A stretch of 64,000 nt of DNA from Omphiscola glabra (taxonomy: Eukaryota; Mollusca; Gastropoda; Lymnaeidae), in the NCBI GenBank assembly GCA_964017045.1, contig OZ024810.1, positions 1,770,111-1,834,110 on the forward strand, written 5' to 3'. Under the pieces are notes generated by a model. The model did no database searches. It saw only the letters and a list, made by a program, of their open reading frames with translations, and had not been told where the DNA came from. Shown in pieces: positions 12,586-22,709 of the stretch. The stretch's first letter is position 1. Every line of letters starts with the position of its first letter. The translations under genes were made by a program, and so were the position numbers.

Positions 12586-14278
12586 AATATTCACGCAATG
12601 TTTTGAAATTGTCTTCATGCTGTTGGTTTGTGTATTCAGAAGTGAACACGCTAGACATCACACAAGTGGTACGAAGTAATATTTAGGGGAAATGTGTGTG
12701 CGCGGGGGGTCCCTCAAATTTGTTATGAAGTGTGCTGATAAGTATCTAATATGTGTCACAATTTAGTGACGGAAAAGAGTGATGGTCGGACGGGGAAAAC
12801 GGAGGGGGTGGAAATTGGCACAAATAAAAAAAGGTTTATCATTTATCGGATTGTCCTATTTTATGTTCCACGTTCGTGGCGTATGTAGTTAATTTTGTTC
12901 GGTTACGCCAGTGGTTCCTATAGTGTTTTTTTAATGTAATTTTCTGCGCCCTTGCCAGATGTAGGATTTAACAAGGCGTACAATAGCAAATTCTAACAAC
13001 TACATTTCTTCGAGATAGCGATTACATTTGTATTAAATAAAGGGTTCGTTTACAAGACACACAAACACAAATACATGCACTTAGAATTAAATTTATAGGA
13101 GAAGTCTTAAGAGAGAACGCAGAAAATAAAAATAAATGTACACGTTATTACATAGGAATTGGATTATGAAAATTAATATATACGAAGGAAATAATCACAA
13201 TTTAATACAGCATGCATCAAAACCTTAGAGACAATGAAACGTTCTTAAACAAAACAACCAAAGAAATGTACACACTTTTACTACAGAGACGAGCAACACC
13301 ACTCAACAATACAATAAAGAAATACAAAATCAAGACAAAGAAATAACTTACAGACTCATTGGCAACATGACATTAGTCTCATTAAGACCACACAAGGACA
13401 TAGCGGGTGTGAATGGGATGTCCTCTCTGCCGGTCTGGTGCAGGAGTGTCCATGGGATATGGCTCTCCTGTACCTAATCTGAACCCGTCAAAAACAAGAC
13501 AAGACCGCGCACTCTCTCGCCGCCTGGCTAATGCCATCATTATCCATCAAATTGAGACGTTTTTAAATCTTTATTAAGAACACTTTATATTAACTTTGCT
13601 TTGGTGTGTTAAGGGCAAAATCTTCGGACAGCTAATTGACCCACTTCTAGTCCACCTATCGAGCTGAAACTTGGCACACAGACTTGTTGCCAATGACAAC
13701 ACAATCTTTCAAATTTTCAGCCCCAACCCCCAAAAATATATTTTTCCTGGTTTTGAACTATTTCAAGGGGAAGATGAAGGAAATATGATGCCACTAATTT
13801 CACGAAATTAAATTGCCAATAACTGCACTAAATATGAGGGTTTTTAAAAAAATATATATCGCAAGTGCGTTTGGTGTGCAATGTTTTCTTTTGTTTTTTC
13901 TGAAATAATTGGTGACAACACTCTGCGGTGTAAAGGCGGGTGGGATTTTTTAAATATTAATATAAAATAAATTAATAAAATATGCATATGATAATGGATT
14001 TATATGAAAAACTTTATTTGTATGGGTTATTTAATTTACCACAGTGGGTATTACGGAGAAAGTCTACTGAGCGATACTGGTTTTTTGGGTTGTTTTTGTT
14101 TTTTTAAACACACTTTCCACGCTGGTGATTGCGTCATCGAATTTGCTGTACGTTTCAGCCAGTGAGAAACTAGACAACAACAATAAAAATGGAACTGGGA
14201 CTCTCTCTTACTCCCCTTTGCAAGGTTTATTTTATTTAACTTTTAGATAAAATAAAAAGAAGTCTCGAAGTCTACACT
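12586..14278. other. No gene seen; upstream flank of gene A
   Basis: AT-rich unique sequence leading to the first coding exon of gene A. Any promoter or 5' untranslated exon of that gene should lie here, but no TATA box or splice pair could be assigned convincingly. Confidence 0.4.
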
Positions 14279-14354
14279 ATGTCCAAAGAAGAATGGTTCT
14301 ACCATTTAGCCATTCTGTTTGCCAGTCTAAATTTCAGTAGTGTAAATTGTCAAG
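14279..14354 (+). CDS. Gene A exon 1: signal peptide
   Basis: ATG at 14279 opens MSKEEWFYHLAILFASLNFS, a classic signal peptide with a hydrophobic core, and the exon ends at Q25 plus one base before CAAG|GTGAGA. This start was chosen because it gives a signal peptide in frame with exon 2. A short upstream ATG frame at about 14190 ends soon after and may be a uORF. Confidence 0.7.
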
Positions 14355-17300
14355 GTGAGACGGAACAGATTTTTTATTAAAAACAGTTCTATCTATAAAT
14401 GTAAACCAAAATGTTCACTGTCATGACGGGTGTATGAGGAAAGGAAAAGTGTGTTGACAACAAAGCGATGCACCTTCAAAAGAACTCTACGAAATAAAAT
14501 TTTAAAATAACATCAAAACTATTCCTTTTCTATCAATCTCATTATCAGACAATACACAAACATATTTCCCAAATATGGACTATACCATTTTGATGATCTA
14601 ACATACGCAAACATATTTCCCAAATATGGACTATAACATTTTCATGATCTAACATACGCCAAAATATTTATAATGAATGCTTTCTTTGTGACGACCAAAA
14701 CCATCGCACGCATCTTTAAAAAATTACTCAAATTAAATCTAGGAAATGGTACAACTTTATACGTCACTTCTCCTGGCGTCACTCACAGTACCCCCGGTAC
14801 TCTGGTTAATGGGAATGTTACTACCCAAGTGTATCACGGTCCAATAGAGTACAGCAGTGGTTCTGGCGTTTTGGAACAGGTGGGCCAATCGCGCTACTGT
14901 ATCCAGATGAGGTGGTTCGGATATATATTCTACACTCTGGTCCTGCAGGTAATAACATACAACACACATAGCCATTAAATGTAGCAACAAACAATACTAA
15001 TACCAATCAAGGTAGCAACATACAATACTCATACCAATCAAGGTAGCAACATACAATACTCATACCAATCAAGGTAGCAACATACAATACTCATATCAAT
15101 CAAGGTAGCAACATACAACACTCATACCAATCAAGGTAATAACATACAACACTCATACCAATCAAGGTCGCTACATACAACAAGCATTACCAATCAAGGT
15201 ACCAACATACAACACACATACCAATAAAAGTAACATTTATATGTTGATATATAAAGTAAAGACTTACAAGTAAAGATGTTGTCTATATGTAAATGTAAGG
15301 ATGTTGTTGCTACGTAAATATAATGAAGTTGATATTTGAATGTAATGATATTGTTGATATTTAAATGTAATTATGTTGTTGGTATTTGAATGTAATGGTA
15401 GTGTTGATATTTGAATGTAATGATGGTGTTGATATTTGAGTATAATGATGTTGTTGGTATTTGAATGTAATGATGTTGTTGGTATTTGAATGTAATGATG
15501 TTGTTGTCGTTTGAATGTAATGATGTTGTTGTCATTTGATATTGAATGTAATGATGTTGTTGTCATTTAAATGTAATGATGTTGTTGACATTTGAATGTA
15601 ATGATGTTGTTGATATTTGAATGTAATGATGTTGTTGATATTTGAATTTAATGATGTTGTTAATATTTGAATGTAATGATGTTGTTGATATTTGAATGTA
15701 ATGATGTTGTTGATATTTGAATTTAATGATGTTGTTGATATTTGAATGTAATGATGTTGTTGTCATTTGAATGTAATGATGTTGTTGATATTTGAATGTA
15801 ATGATGTTGTTGATATTTGAATTTAATGATGTTGTTGATATTTGAATGTAATGATGTTGTTGATATTTGAATGTAATGATGTTGTTGACATTTGAATGTA
15901 CTGATGTTGTTGATATTTGAATGTAATGATGTTTTAATAAGTTGACAGTCACCAACAACCGAACACAAACGGTAACCACCGTGACTCCCAGCTCCACGGT
16001 CAGCGACATCACAGTGTGTAGCCTTGATGAGACACAGAGCTACCTGGTCCAACTGACCGACCCAGGCTGGGCGTCGAGGCGTCACATCTCGAGGTACATG
16101 TGGACTCAGCACGCAACACCGGCCTGCCCTACTGTTCCAGAGTAAGGTTAATTATGTTTTCAGTGGCAAATTCGTACTTTGACTTTGCATAATTTTTAGA
16201 CATAAAATATATTCTTACCTCGCACGGTATAAAATGATGTGGCAGACCGGATGTTGCCCAGGGACCGTAGTTTCCCCTACTCCCGTCATGTTTTCAATGC
16301 TTCCACTGTGTATTTCTCACACTACCAACTTTCCTACAGGATCGAATCTGTGTCTGATAAGACAATTACGATCAACATCTTTCCTACGAGTATCGACTTG
16401 AATAGAGGGCCGTTCTCTGGCTTTGACATTCGCGTGTTGAGAGTTGACAGATCAGGCTCGGGTGAGTGGCCCAATAGATCAGGCTCAGGTGTGTAGCCCA
16501 ACAGATCAGGCTCATGTGAGTGGCCCAATAGATCAGGCTCAGGTGAGTGGCCCAATAGATCAGGCTCAGGTGAGAGGCCAAATAGATCAGGCTCAGGTGA
16601 GTGGCCCAATAGATCAGGCTCAGGTGAGTGACCCAATAGATCAGAATCAGGTGAGTGGCCCACATACCACCAAAGAATAGTTGTTTAAGTTGTACGCTTT
16701 TGCTCATATCCGGAAATTCGATCAAAAGAAATTTCTTCCACGGATAATTTGATAGTCGGAAATTTGATAGAACGGAAATTTGGTCGAATCTTTTTTTTAG
16801 TTTACACATTAAAATTTTGCGTCAAATTTCTTTTTGAACGCATTATTTTGTTTTACTATATAGTATAGTGCGTTCAAAACGCTTGTCTGATGGATTTGAT
16901 GAACGCCTTCCTCAACATTGAACCAAACACAAAATGTCCTTCGGACTTTCTAACAAGTACCTGTACACACAGCGCCGACGGCAAGAACTTTCTTTATTAA
17001 CGGTACAGGTAAAAAAAAAAAAAAAATTTAATCAAGGGAGGCAACTATATTTCATCTCAAATTCAGTTCCATTCCCAGTGATATACCCTGCAAGGAAAAA
17101 AGTCAAAACTCTAAAAGATACACTACCGGAATATACTCTAATTTTATATATTATATTTGCATAGCTGTATGCCTTCTGGTTGACAGTGTCCAGGGCCACT
17201 GATTGTTATTGACAAATGTTATCAGTAAATCTCCTTTAGCTACAATTCAGGATTTAGGGAATATTTAGGGAAGATAGTAAACAGCTTGCATGTTGTGCAA

Positions 17301-20300
17301 TGTCAGAATACTGTTCAGTATCTGTGTTGTGCAAAGTTAGCATGCTCATCAGTGTGCATGTTATGCAAAGTATACATACTAATCAGTATGTTTATTAAGC
17401 AAAGTTAAGATACTAATCAGTGTGCATATTTTGAAAAAATAAGATAATAATCAGTGTGCATATTTTGAAAAAATAAGATAATAATCAGTGTGCATATTTT
17501 GAAAAAATAAGATAATAATCAGTGTGCATATTTTGAAAAAATAAGATAATAATCAGTGTGCATATTTTTAAAAAATAAGATAATAATCAGTGTGCATATT
17601 TTTAAAAAATAAGATAATAATCAGTGTGCATGTTGTGCAAATTTAAAATACTCATCAGTGTGTTTATTGTTCAAAGTTAAGATACTAATCAGAATGCGTT
17701 TATTTCAAAGTTAACATGCTAATCTATTTGCGTTTTGGTCAAAGTTAAGATATTTATCAGTACTGGTAGGCGAGTTGTGAAAAGCATAATACTAACCAGT
17801 TTGTTTATTTCCCACAAAAACCAGATGGCTTCCAAGACAATGAGCACAACAATAATACTAATCCTAATCCTAATACATATGTGTACAGCACCCCTGGGGT
17901 CTCTGCAGGGTTTCTCACCAAAAACGAGCAGCAGACGTTTGTCATTGGTCTGGAGGAGGTAACATTTAAGTTGTTGTCATTTGAGATGGGGTGTAGGTAT
18001 GCAGACTGGTTAAAGTTAATATTTGAAATGAGGTTCAGGTAAGGGTGGGAATAGGAAATTTTTTAATTAACATTAACAAAATCATCCACGAAATGAATAG
18101 CCCCCAGTGTACACAACCACACATTTTTGTACGCCCCTGACCGCTGTTAAAATTCTAAAACTCTAGCACCCCTTTAAATGAGATTGTTTTACATTTCCCT
18201 AAAAATAAATAGTTGTATAAATAGTGCAATGGAAAGATTATGCTTATTTACATTAACATTAAAAACAAAATAGATGTACAAATAGTGCCACATATGGAAA
18301 GATTATGCTTATTTACATTAACATTAAAAACAAAATAGTTGTACAAATAGTGCCACATATGGAAAGATCATGCTTATTTATATTATTATTAAAACCAAAA
18401 TTCAAATCTGTGAATGGGTTTTGATATATTTAAATTAAAATTAACTAATTGAAACTTCATATGGTTTGTAGTTATTTGAATGAGTGATAAGTGAATTAGT
18501 GAGTGCTATTTGGCCATGAATTTTCATTGTACTTAATGGCTTTAACGACACATTCTTATTGAAAATAATTTTAAACGTTAGGTTGTATTACATTATAAAA
18601 TTGATGAAAGCACATTTTTGGAATGAACATATTTATTAATTAAATGTTAAAAATAGAACACTAAAATTTAGAGCGGTGTACTAACAATTTAAAAAGCAAT
18701 TAAATTTATTTTAAGACAAGGGAAAAAACGTTTTTATCAATTTTAAAAGCAGTTATTAACTTAAAGAAAATGTAAATCTTATGATTTGTGAGTTTAAATT
18801 AAGTTCTCATACTTTTAAGATTACTCTAATTAATAATTGTTCTTTCCTTGAGTTCATTGAAAATTTTAATTTGATATAATTGTTTGAAGACATTTGGATA
18901 TCAGAAGTTAAAATTTAATTTCGCAATATTAACAACACAATAGAACACACCCAGTAATTTTATGGTTTTCTTGATAAAGTTAATTATAAATTAATAATAT
19001 TTATTATTAATGTATTTCTAATTTATATTAATAATACTTAAACTTATACTTAAACTAACATTTAAGCAGATATATTTTAGTTTTATAATAATTTAAACGT
19101 TTTTGATTTCCATTAAAAAAGAAAAGAAAATCCCTATAATTGTTTTTAAGTTTAAGCATCCCAGCGTATTTAAAATGATTCGGGTTTTTTTTTAGTGTTA
19201 TACGAGTCACCTTAGCTCATTCTTATATCAAAAATATTTATTCAATATAATCAAGGACTTTATTGCTGCAGAAACAAAAATTATTTGAAATTCGCTCATT
19301 ATTAAAATTAAAAAACAAACGTTGTTAGTGCTTTTTTTTCTAGCTCGTTAAAGCTGTATTCCTTTTCAAACATACTGAATGATCTGGCTTACCTATGATC
19401 CTATTTACCAAGACCAATGATACTGTTTACCAATGATCCTGTTTCTCACAGAATTTAATGAACAAGCAACTCGACAAGGACTCGGAATATTTAATTTACC
19501 TCGGCGTTGTGAGCACCGTTGCACAGCTGACTACTCATTGTTATGTTAGAGTGAGTTCCCTTCCTTCACAGACTTTATTTTTCGCAATGCATTTATTTAG
19601 AGAAATGTAAAAAAAAATAATCTGATCCCAATGCGTTAAAATTCGTTTTTAATTATTTTATTAAATAGCCTTTTGAAAAAAAAATAAAGAATAAATTATT
19701 AACGCCAGATACATTGTTTCCCCCATTTTAGACAACCTCGTTTTTAAATTCTTTTGTCACTTTCTTATGACAAAACAAAACAAACGCTAGTAATTTTTAT
19801 TTTTTAATGATAAAAGAAAGTAGGTCCTAAAGAAATGAGTTGGGGAAAGTTTAAAAAAAACAAAAAAAACAAAAGTAGTCTGTTATTTTGACGAAATAAA
19901 TCCGATTTATTGCTACACAAACCACTGTGTTTTTTAATTGTTTAAATGTGTCTACAAGTTACCACAAGCATTTATTACAAATAATGATCCCCAGTAGCAT
20001 ATCTCTTGATTGACATCCCCACCCATTTCAAGCTGGAGGTGGGGGAGGGGGTGTCGATCACTTAGGTTGACCCCGACAGTTCTGTGTCTCTCCTTCTCTC
20101 CCCCCTCAGCAGATCTCGGGCTCCACGGTCCTGATCAACATCCACGTCATCGTCATGTTCCTGTGCTTCGTGGTGGGCATCCTCCTGCTGGCCCACATCC
20201 TGACCTACATGATCTGGAAGAGGAAGGTCCGAGACCAGGCCGCGACGAGGCGGAACGACGAGAAGCTCATGTACCTCACGGAGATGAAGGGCGTGGAGAA

Positions 20301-20412
20301 GTTCGGGGTCGGCGACGGGAAGCTGATGATCGGGGTCATTGGGGATCCCGAGGCTGTGGCTCCGTATATCCCTGCTGGTGAGCCCCGGGGTCTTTTCTTT
20401 TTCCAAGTCTAA
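14279..20412 (+). CDS. Type I single-pass membrane protein with receptor-phosphatase-like FN3 ectodomain (gene A, 8 exons)
   Basis: Exons 14279-14354, 14743-14948, 15942-16141, 16340-16461, 16958-17008, 17825-17958, 19452-19550 and 20113-20412 join with consistent phase into about 395 residues. Residues 1-25 form a signal peptide. The ectodomain (26-about 307) has several N-x-S/T sequons and about five cysteines. Residues 161-296 look like the membrane-proximal FN3 domain of type IIB receptor tyrosine phosphatases: a GPFSGFDIRVL strand, later FVIGLEEN, then SEYLIYLGVVSTV and a Cys close to the membrane. A hydrophobic helix (about 308-331) is followed by WKRKVR, the basic stop-transfer signal, then a charged tail. 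No phosphatase domain was found in the window, so this is either a truncated receptor relative or the N-terminal part of a longer gene continuing through the exon 8 donor at 20378. FN3 similarity was judged by eye from family knowledge. The ligand is unknown. Confidence 0.7.
14548..14665. repeat. 54-bp direct duplication in intron 1
   Basis: Two copies of CAAACATATTTCCCAAATAT followed by GGACTATA and GATGATCTAACATACG. Confidence 0.8.
14743..14948 (+). CDS. Gene A exon 2: N-terminal ectodomain
   Basis: Acceptor AAATCTAG|GA and donor CTGCAG|GTAATA. It encodes residues 26-94, which are Thr/Ser/Gly-rich with sequons NGT and NVT, then GQSRYCIQMRWFGYIFYTLV. The phase runs from 1 to 0. The intron that follows begins with sequence that is tandemly repeated downstream. 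Confidence 0.7.
14948..15235. repeat. 31-bp array in intron 2 that repeats the splice-donor region
   Basis: About eight units of the type ACCAATCAAGGTAGCAACAT plus ACAATACTCAT. AGGTAATAACATACAACAC at the exon 2 junction is found again inside the array near 15136. Units therefore carry AAG|GTA-like donor sequences. Confidence 0.8.
15264..15935. repeat. 25-bp satellite filling the rest of intron 2
   Basis: About 26 copies of a unit with AATGTAATGATGTTGTTGAT and ATTTG. It runs to within about 7 bp of the exon 3 acceptor. Antisense open frames of 100-149 residues here are repeat artefacts, because the unit has no stop in any antisense frame. Confidence 0.9.
15942..16141 (+). CDS. Gene A exon 3: ectodomain
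   Basis: Acceptor TTTTAATAAG|TTGACAG follows directly on the 25-bp array, and the donor is CCAGA|GTAAGG (phase 0 to 2). It encodes residues 95-160, a Thr/Val-rich beta-sheet-like segment with two cysteines (TVCSL and PACPT). The pyrimidine tract of this acceptor is weak. Confidence 0.65.
16340..16461 (+). CDS. Gene A exon 4: first half of FN3-like domain
   Basis: Strong acceptor TTTCCTACAG|GA and donor CTCGG|GTGAGT (phase 2 to 1). It encodes residues 161-201, including TITINIFPTS and GPFSGFDIRVLRVDRSGS, the pattern of early FN3 strands in receptor phosphatases. The exon end and its donor are the first unit of a 27-bp tandem array. Confidence 0.7.
16449..16670. repeat. 27-bp array of exon 4 end plus donor, 8 copies
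   Basis: The unit starts AGATCAGGCTCAGGTGAGTG and ends GCCCAAT. The first unit is the real exon 4 / intron 4 junction; the following units copy both the last 13 exon bases and the GTGAGT donor. The second unit has GTGTGT and supplies an in-frame TAG just past its donor. Confidence 0.9.
16708..16878. mobile_element. Fold-back MITE, copy 2 (truncated), intron 4
   Basis: Shares TTGATAGAACGGAAATTTGG, CAAATTTCTTTTTGAACGCA and TATAGTATAGTGCGTTCAAA with the element at 6102-6334. It breaks off before the right terminus, about 80 bp upstream of exon 5. Confidence 0.7.
16958..17008 (+). CDS. Gene A exon 5 (17 codons)
   Basis: Acceptor CTTTCTAACAAG|TA has a branch-like CTAAC, and the donor is ACAG|GTAAAA. 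It encodes VPVHTAPTARTFFINGTG with the phases (1 to 1) needed to join exons 4 and 6. The frame is closed just upstream, so the short exon is defined by phase and splice sites only. Confidence 0.55.
17310..17760. repeat. Intron 5 tandem repeat, about 11 degenerate units
   Basis: The core unit (about 34 bp) is AATAATCAGTGTGCATATTT plus TGAAAAAATAAGAT. The outer units are diverged and contain AAAGTTAAGATACTAATCAG. Confidence 0.85.
17825..17958 (+). CDS. Gene A exon 6: FN3-like domain continued
   Basis: Acceptor CAAAAACCAG|AT and donor GGAG|GTAACA (phase 1 to 0). It encodes an Asn-rich linker followed by STPGVSAGFLTKNEQQTFVI, ending GLEE. The FVIG segment corresponds to FTVGD in vertebrate type IIB receptor phosphatases. 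Confidence 0.65.
17959..19451 (+). other. Gene A intron 6, AT-rich
   Basis: No coding frame. A 66-bp unit containing ATATGGAAAGATTATGCTTA and TTTACATTAACATTAAAAAC is repeated about three times at 18225-18395. The remainder is very AT-rich. Confidence 0.6.
19452..19550 (+). CDS. Gene A exon 7: end of FN3-like domain
   Basis: Acceptor GTTTCTCACAG|AA and donor GTTAGA|GTGAGT (phase 0 to 0, 33 codons). It contains DKDSEYLIYLGVVSTV and a cysteine in HCYVR, matching the GYNIYFQAMSSV...CVRI pattern before the membrane in type IIB receptor phosphatases. Confidence 0.65.
20113..20412 (+). CDS. Gene A exon 8: transmembrane helix and cytoplasmic tail
   Basis: This exon is much more GC-rich than its surroundings. 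The acceptor is a CAGCAG tandem, so splicing at 20110 would add one Gln. It encodes a roughly 24-residue hydrophobic helix (VIVMFLCFVVGILLLAHIL), then WKRKVRDQ and a charged tail. Unspliced, the frame ends at the TAA at 20410-20412, with AATAAA at 20454-20459. GCTG|GTGAGC at 20378 is also a good donor, so a longer isoform is possible. Confidence 0.7.
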   Translation: MSGSTVLINIHVIVMFLCFVVGILLLAHILTYMIWKRKVRDQAATRRNDEKLMYLTEMKGVEKFGVGDGKLMIGVIGDPEAVAPYIPAGEPRGLFFFQV

Positions 20413-20453
20413 GTTATCGATGGTTAAATCCTCGCCGTCCTTAAAAATAATAC

Positions 20454-20459
20454 AATAAA
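20454..20459 (+). terminator. AATAAA polyadenylation signal of gene A (short form)
   Basis: AATAAA lies 42 bp past the TAA that closes exon 8 when its internal donor is not used. It supports, but does not prove, exon 8 as a terminal exon. Confidence 0.4.
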
Positions 20460-22510
20460 TACGAACAGTTACTGAAACCAAAGTGTGAACCATTCGAAGA
20501 AATAGAACGGATTTTAAACGAAATTCTTTTTTTTTTATTTTTAAAGACAATCAGTTCAATTAGTTGAACACCGATCTACCCCAATAGGTATACGCCTTTG
20601 TTTGTGTGTTACTTGTCAGGGTTTCTTTACCCGGACTCCTTGGTGACGTGGGTGACCCCAGATAGTCTCCTCAGTTGATACATTAACACACTTTTTAACA
20701 TTCGTAAAACCTAGCATTTACATGAGTTGAATGGTGTGTATCGGGCTCTTTTAAAAAAGAAGTGTGAGATTTTTTGACAAGCCATGGCTTAAACCAGGGG
20801 TTCTAAATACACGATAGTTTAGGGATTTTTTAATGAGAGTGTGTGGGGGCCGGGGGCAGTGGCGTAGTGGGGGGGCAGGGGGCATCATGCCCCGGGCGCT
20901 ACTCACAAAGGGGCGCCAAATGGTATATTTTACTATAATATTGTACTGCTAATGGCATGGGCACCATATCTAGTAAAGCTAAAAAATATGTGTGACTTTC
21001 TATCTAAAACAATATGTGACTTTTTAGCTAAAAATGTGTGTTATTTACACATATATTCTCGAGGCTATTTATTGGGATTCATTATTTGCAAAATTTTAAT
21101 AAGATGATGTCGTAATGCAAATAATAAGATAATGAATAACAAGATAATTTAATAATAAGATAATGTAATAATAAGATGCGTTACTTAAGCTAGAGCGTTT
21201 TAATGAATTTAATCAGAGCTCTCATTTTCTTAATCACTATGTTGTGATCTCTTGTTTCCAGTGATTTTAATGCATGCCAATATTTAATTTTTTTAATTTT
21301 TTTTTTTTTTGGGGGGGGAGGGGGGGTCCTCCATTAGTCCGGAGTCGAGCCCGGGGTCGCTTTCATATAAGATAATGTCATGGTTTGTTGTGTAGTTTGT
21401 TTTTTTTTTTCTATTAATTTACAGTCCACTTTAAAATATTTTTCAGCAAAAACTTGAAATAACGCAGGCATCATGTGCTGAATATGTGGGGGCTGAAGCG
21501 ACGTGAAGTTTAAGGAGGAAGTTAGGGCATCTCATGGCGATAACCATATTGGACCATAAATGGTAACGTTTACTAACCCTAGTGGTTGGGGGACTGTAGC
21601 ATATCCTGTGAACAGTTCAAATTAAGTCTATTGCTGGTTATTTAAGCTTGAACTTTGCTGCGACACAATGGCGGGTCCCGAATTTTAAAAAACAAATTGA
21701 CGGGAGACCAAATTAAATAGCGACTGACAAATTTTAGATTTATACAAATTTTAAAAAAATTATTAAAAAGTAAAAAGCTATATAAAAATGTTTTGTTGTA
21801 TTTATAGAACTGTTTCTATGCTTACAAAGGCAAGAGCTTCAGTGCCTCTCAACAATCACCATCATCCCCCCACCAAAATACTCCCTCCAAAAATACCCAT
21901 CATTTTCAGTGGGTCTGCCACTAGTATGGGATGACTGATATTGCCACTGTAATAAAGTATGTATTTTACTTCAGCATATAATTCTTTTAAAACGATACAC
22001 GTCTGCTGTCTCTGATTTGTTTAGGACAACAGAAGAAATTTCTTCTTAAGCTTCATTTTCCCTTTGTTTGTGTACCATAAGATCTTGGCTCAGAACTTCC
22101 ATTCCATATTTTATAAATAAATCATTTTGCTATAATTTTCCCCCAATAAACTCTTGATAACCCCGAACGAGTTGTTGCCTTTAAAAAAAAAAAATTAACA
22201 ACTTATTTGAGTGTATAATTTCAACATCCTTGAGACAGGAGGCATCTAGATTCCCGTAAATCCAAGTGATCCACACACAAAATGCATAATCTAGATTCAA
22301 TCAATAGGTTATGACAGTATTTTTTACAAATTGAGCGGCTCCAGGGTTTACATGTTTTGAAATAAATGGCGTTAAAATTCCGAAGCCAAGTTCAAATTAA
22401 AATTGCGAAAGTTTATCGCAGATCCATATTAAAACGAAATAAAATTTTCATGTAGGCTAATTATTTTTTTTTCTAATTCCTTTCTCAACCAGTGAAAGCA
22501 GTGGCGTAAC
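20460..22510. other. No gene seen; transposon terminus near 20871
   Basis: CAGTGGCGTAGTGGGGGGGC at about 20871, followed by a CATGCCCCGGGCGC block, resembles the terminus of a DNA transposon. The other end was not found. A weak alternative last exon of gene A could start after TTGTTTCCAG at about 21261 (eight codons then TAA). Confidence 0.35.
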
Positions 22511-22701
22511 CAGGGCCAGGTTTCAATTTTGGGGGGTCTAGGCCAAATACAATTTGAGACCCTATTTTGAAAAATAAAAAATATTGCTAAGTTTTTTTAA
22601 TCAAATATATATATTTATATACTACTCCCAATTTTGGGGTACCTTATTTCGCGGGGCCCCTAGGCCACGGCCTAGTCGGCCTGTCTGTAAATCCGGCCCT
22701 G
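22511..22701. mobile_element. hAT-type MITE (191 bp) with perfect 8-bp target duplication
   Basis: Left end CAGGGCCAGGTTT is the near-inverse of the right end AAATCCGGCCCTG. Both sides are flanked by GGCGTAAC (22503-22510 and 22702-22709). The target is itself the terminus of another element (CAGTGGCGTAAC continuing TATGG), so this is a nested insertion. There is no coding capacity. Confidence 0.85.
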
Positions 22702-22709
22702 GGCGTAAC

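Noticed and set aside
15264..16112. Antisense frames of 100-149 residues
   Set aside because: Produced by the 25-bp satellite in gene A intron 2.
16334..16809. Antisense 109- and 141-residue frames over exon 4 and the 27-bp array
   Set aside because: Repeat-driven and opposite to an exon with good splice sites and phase.
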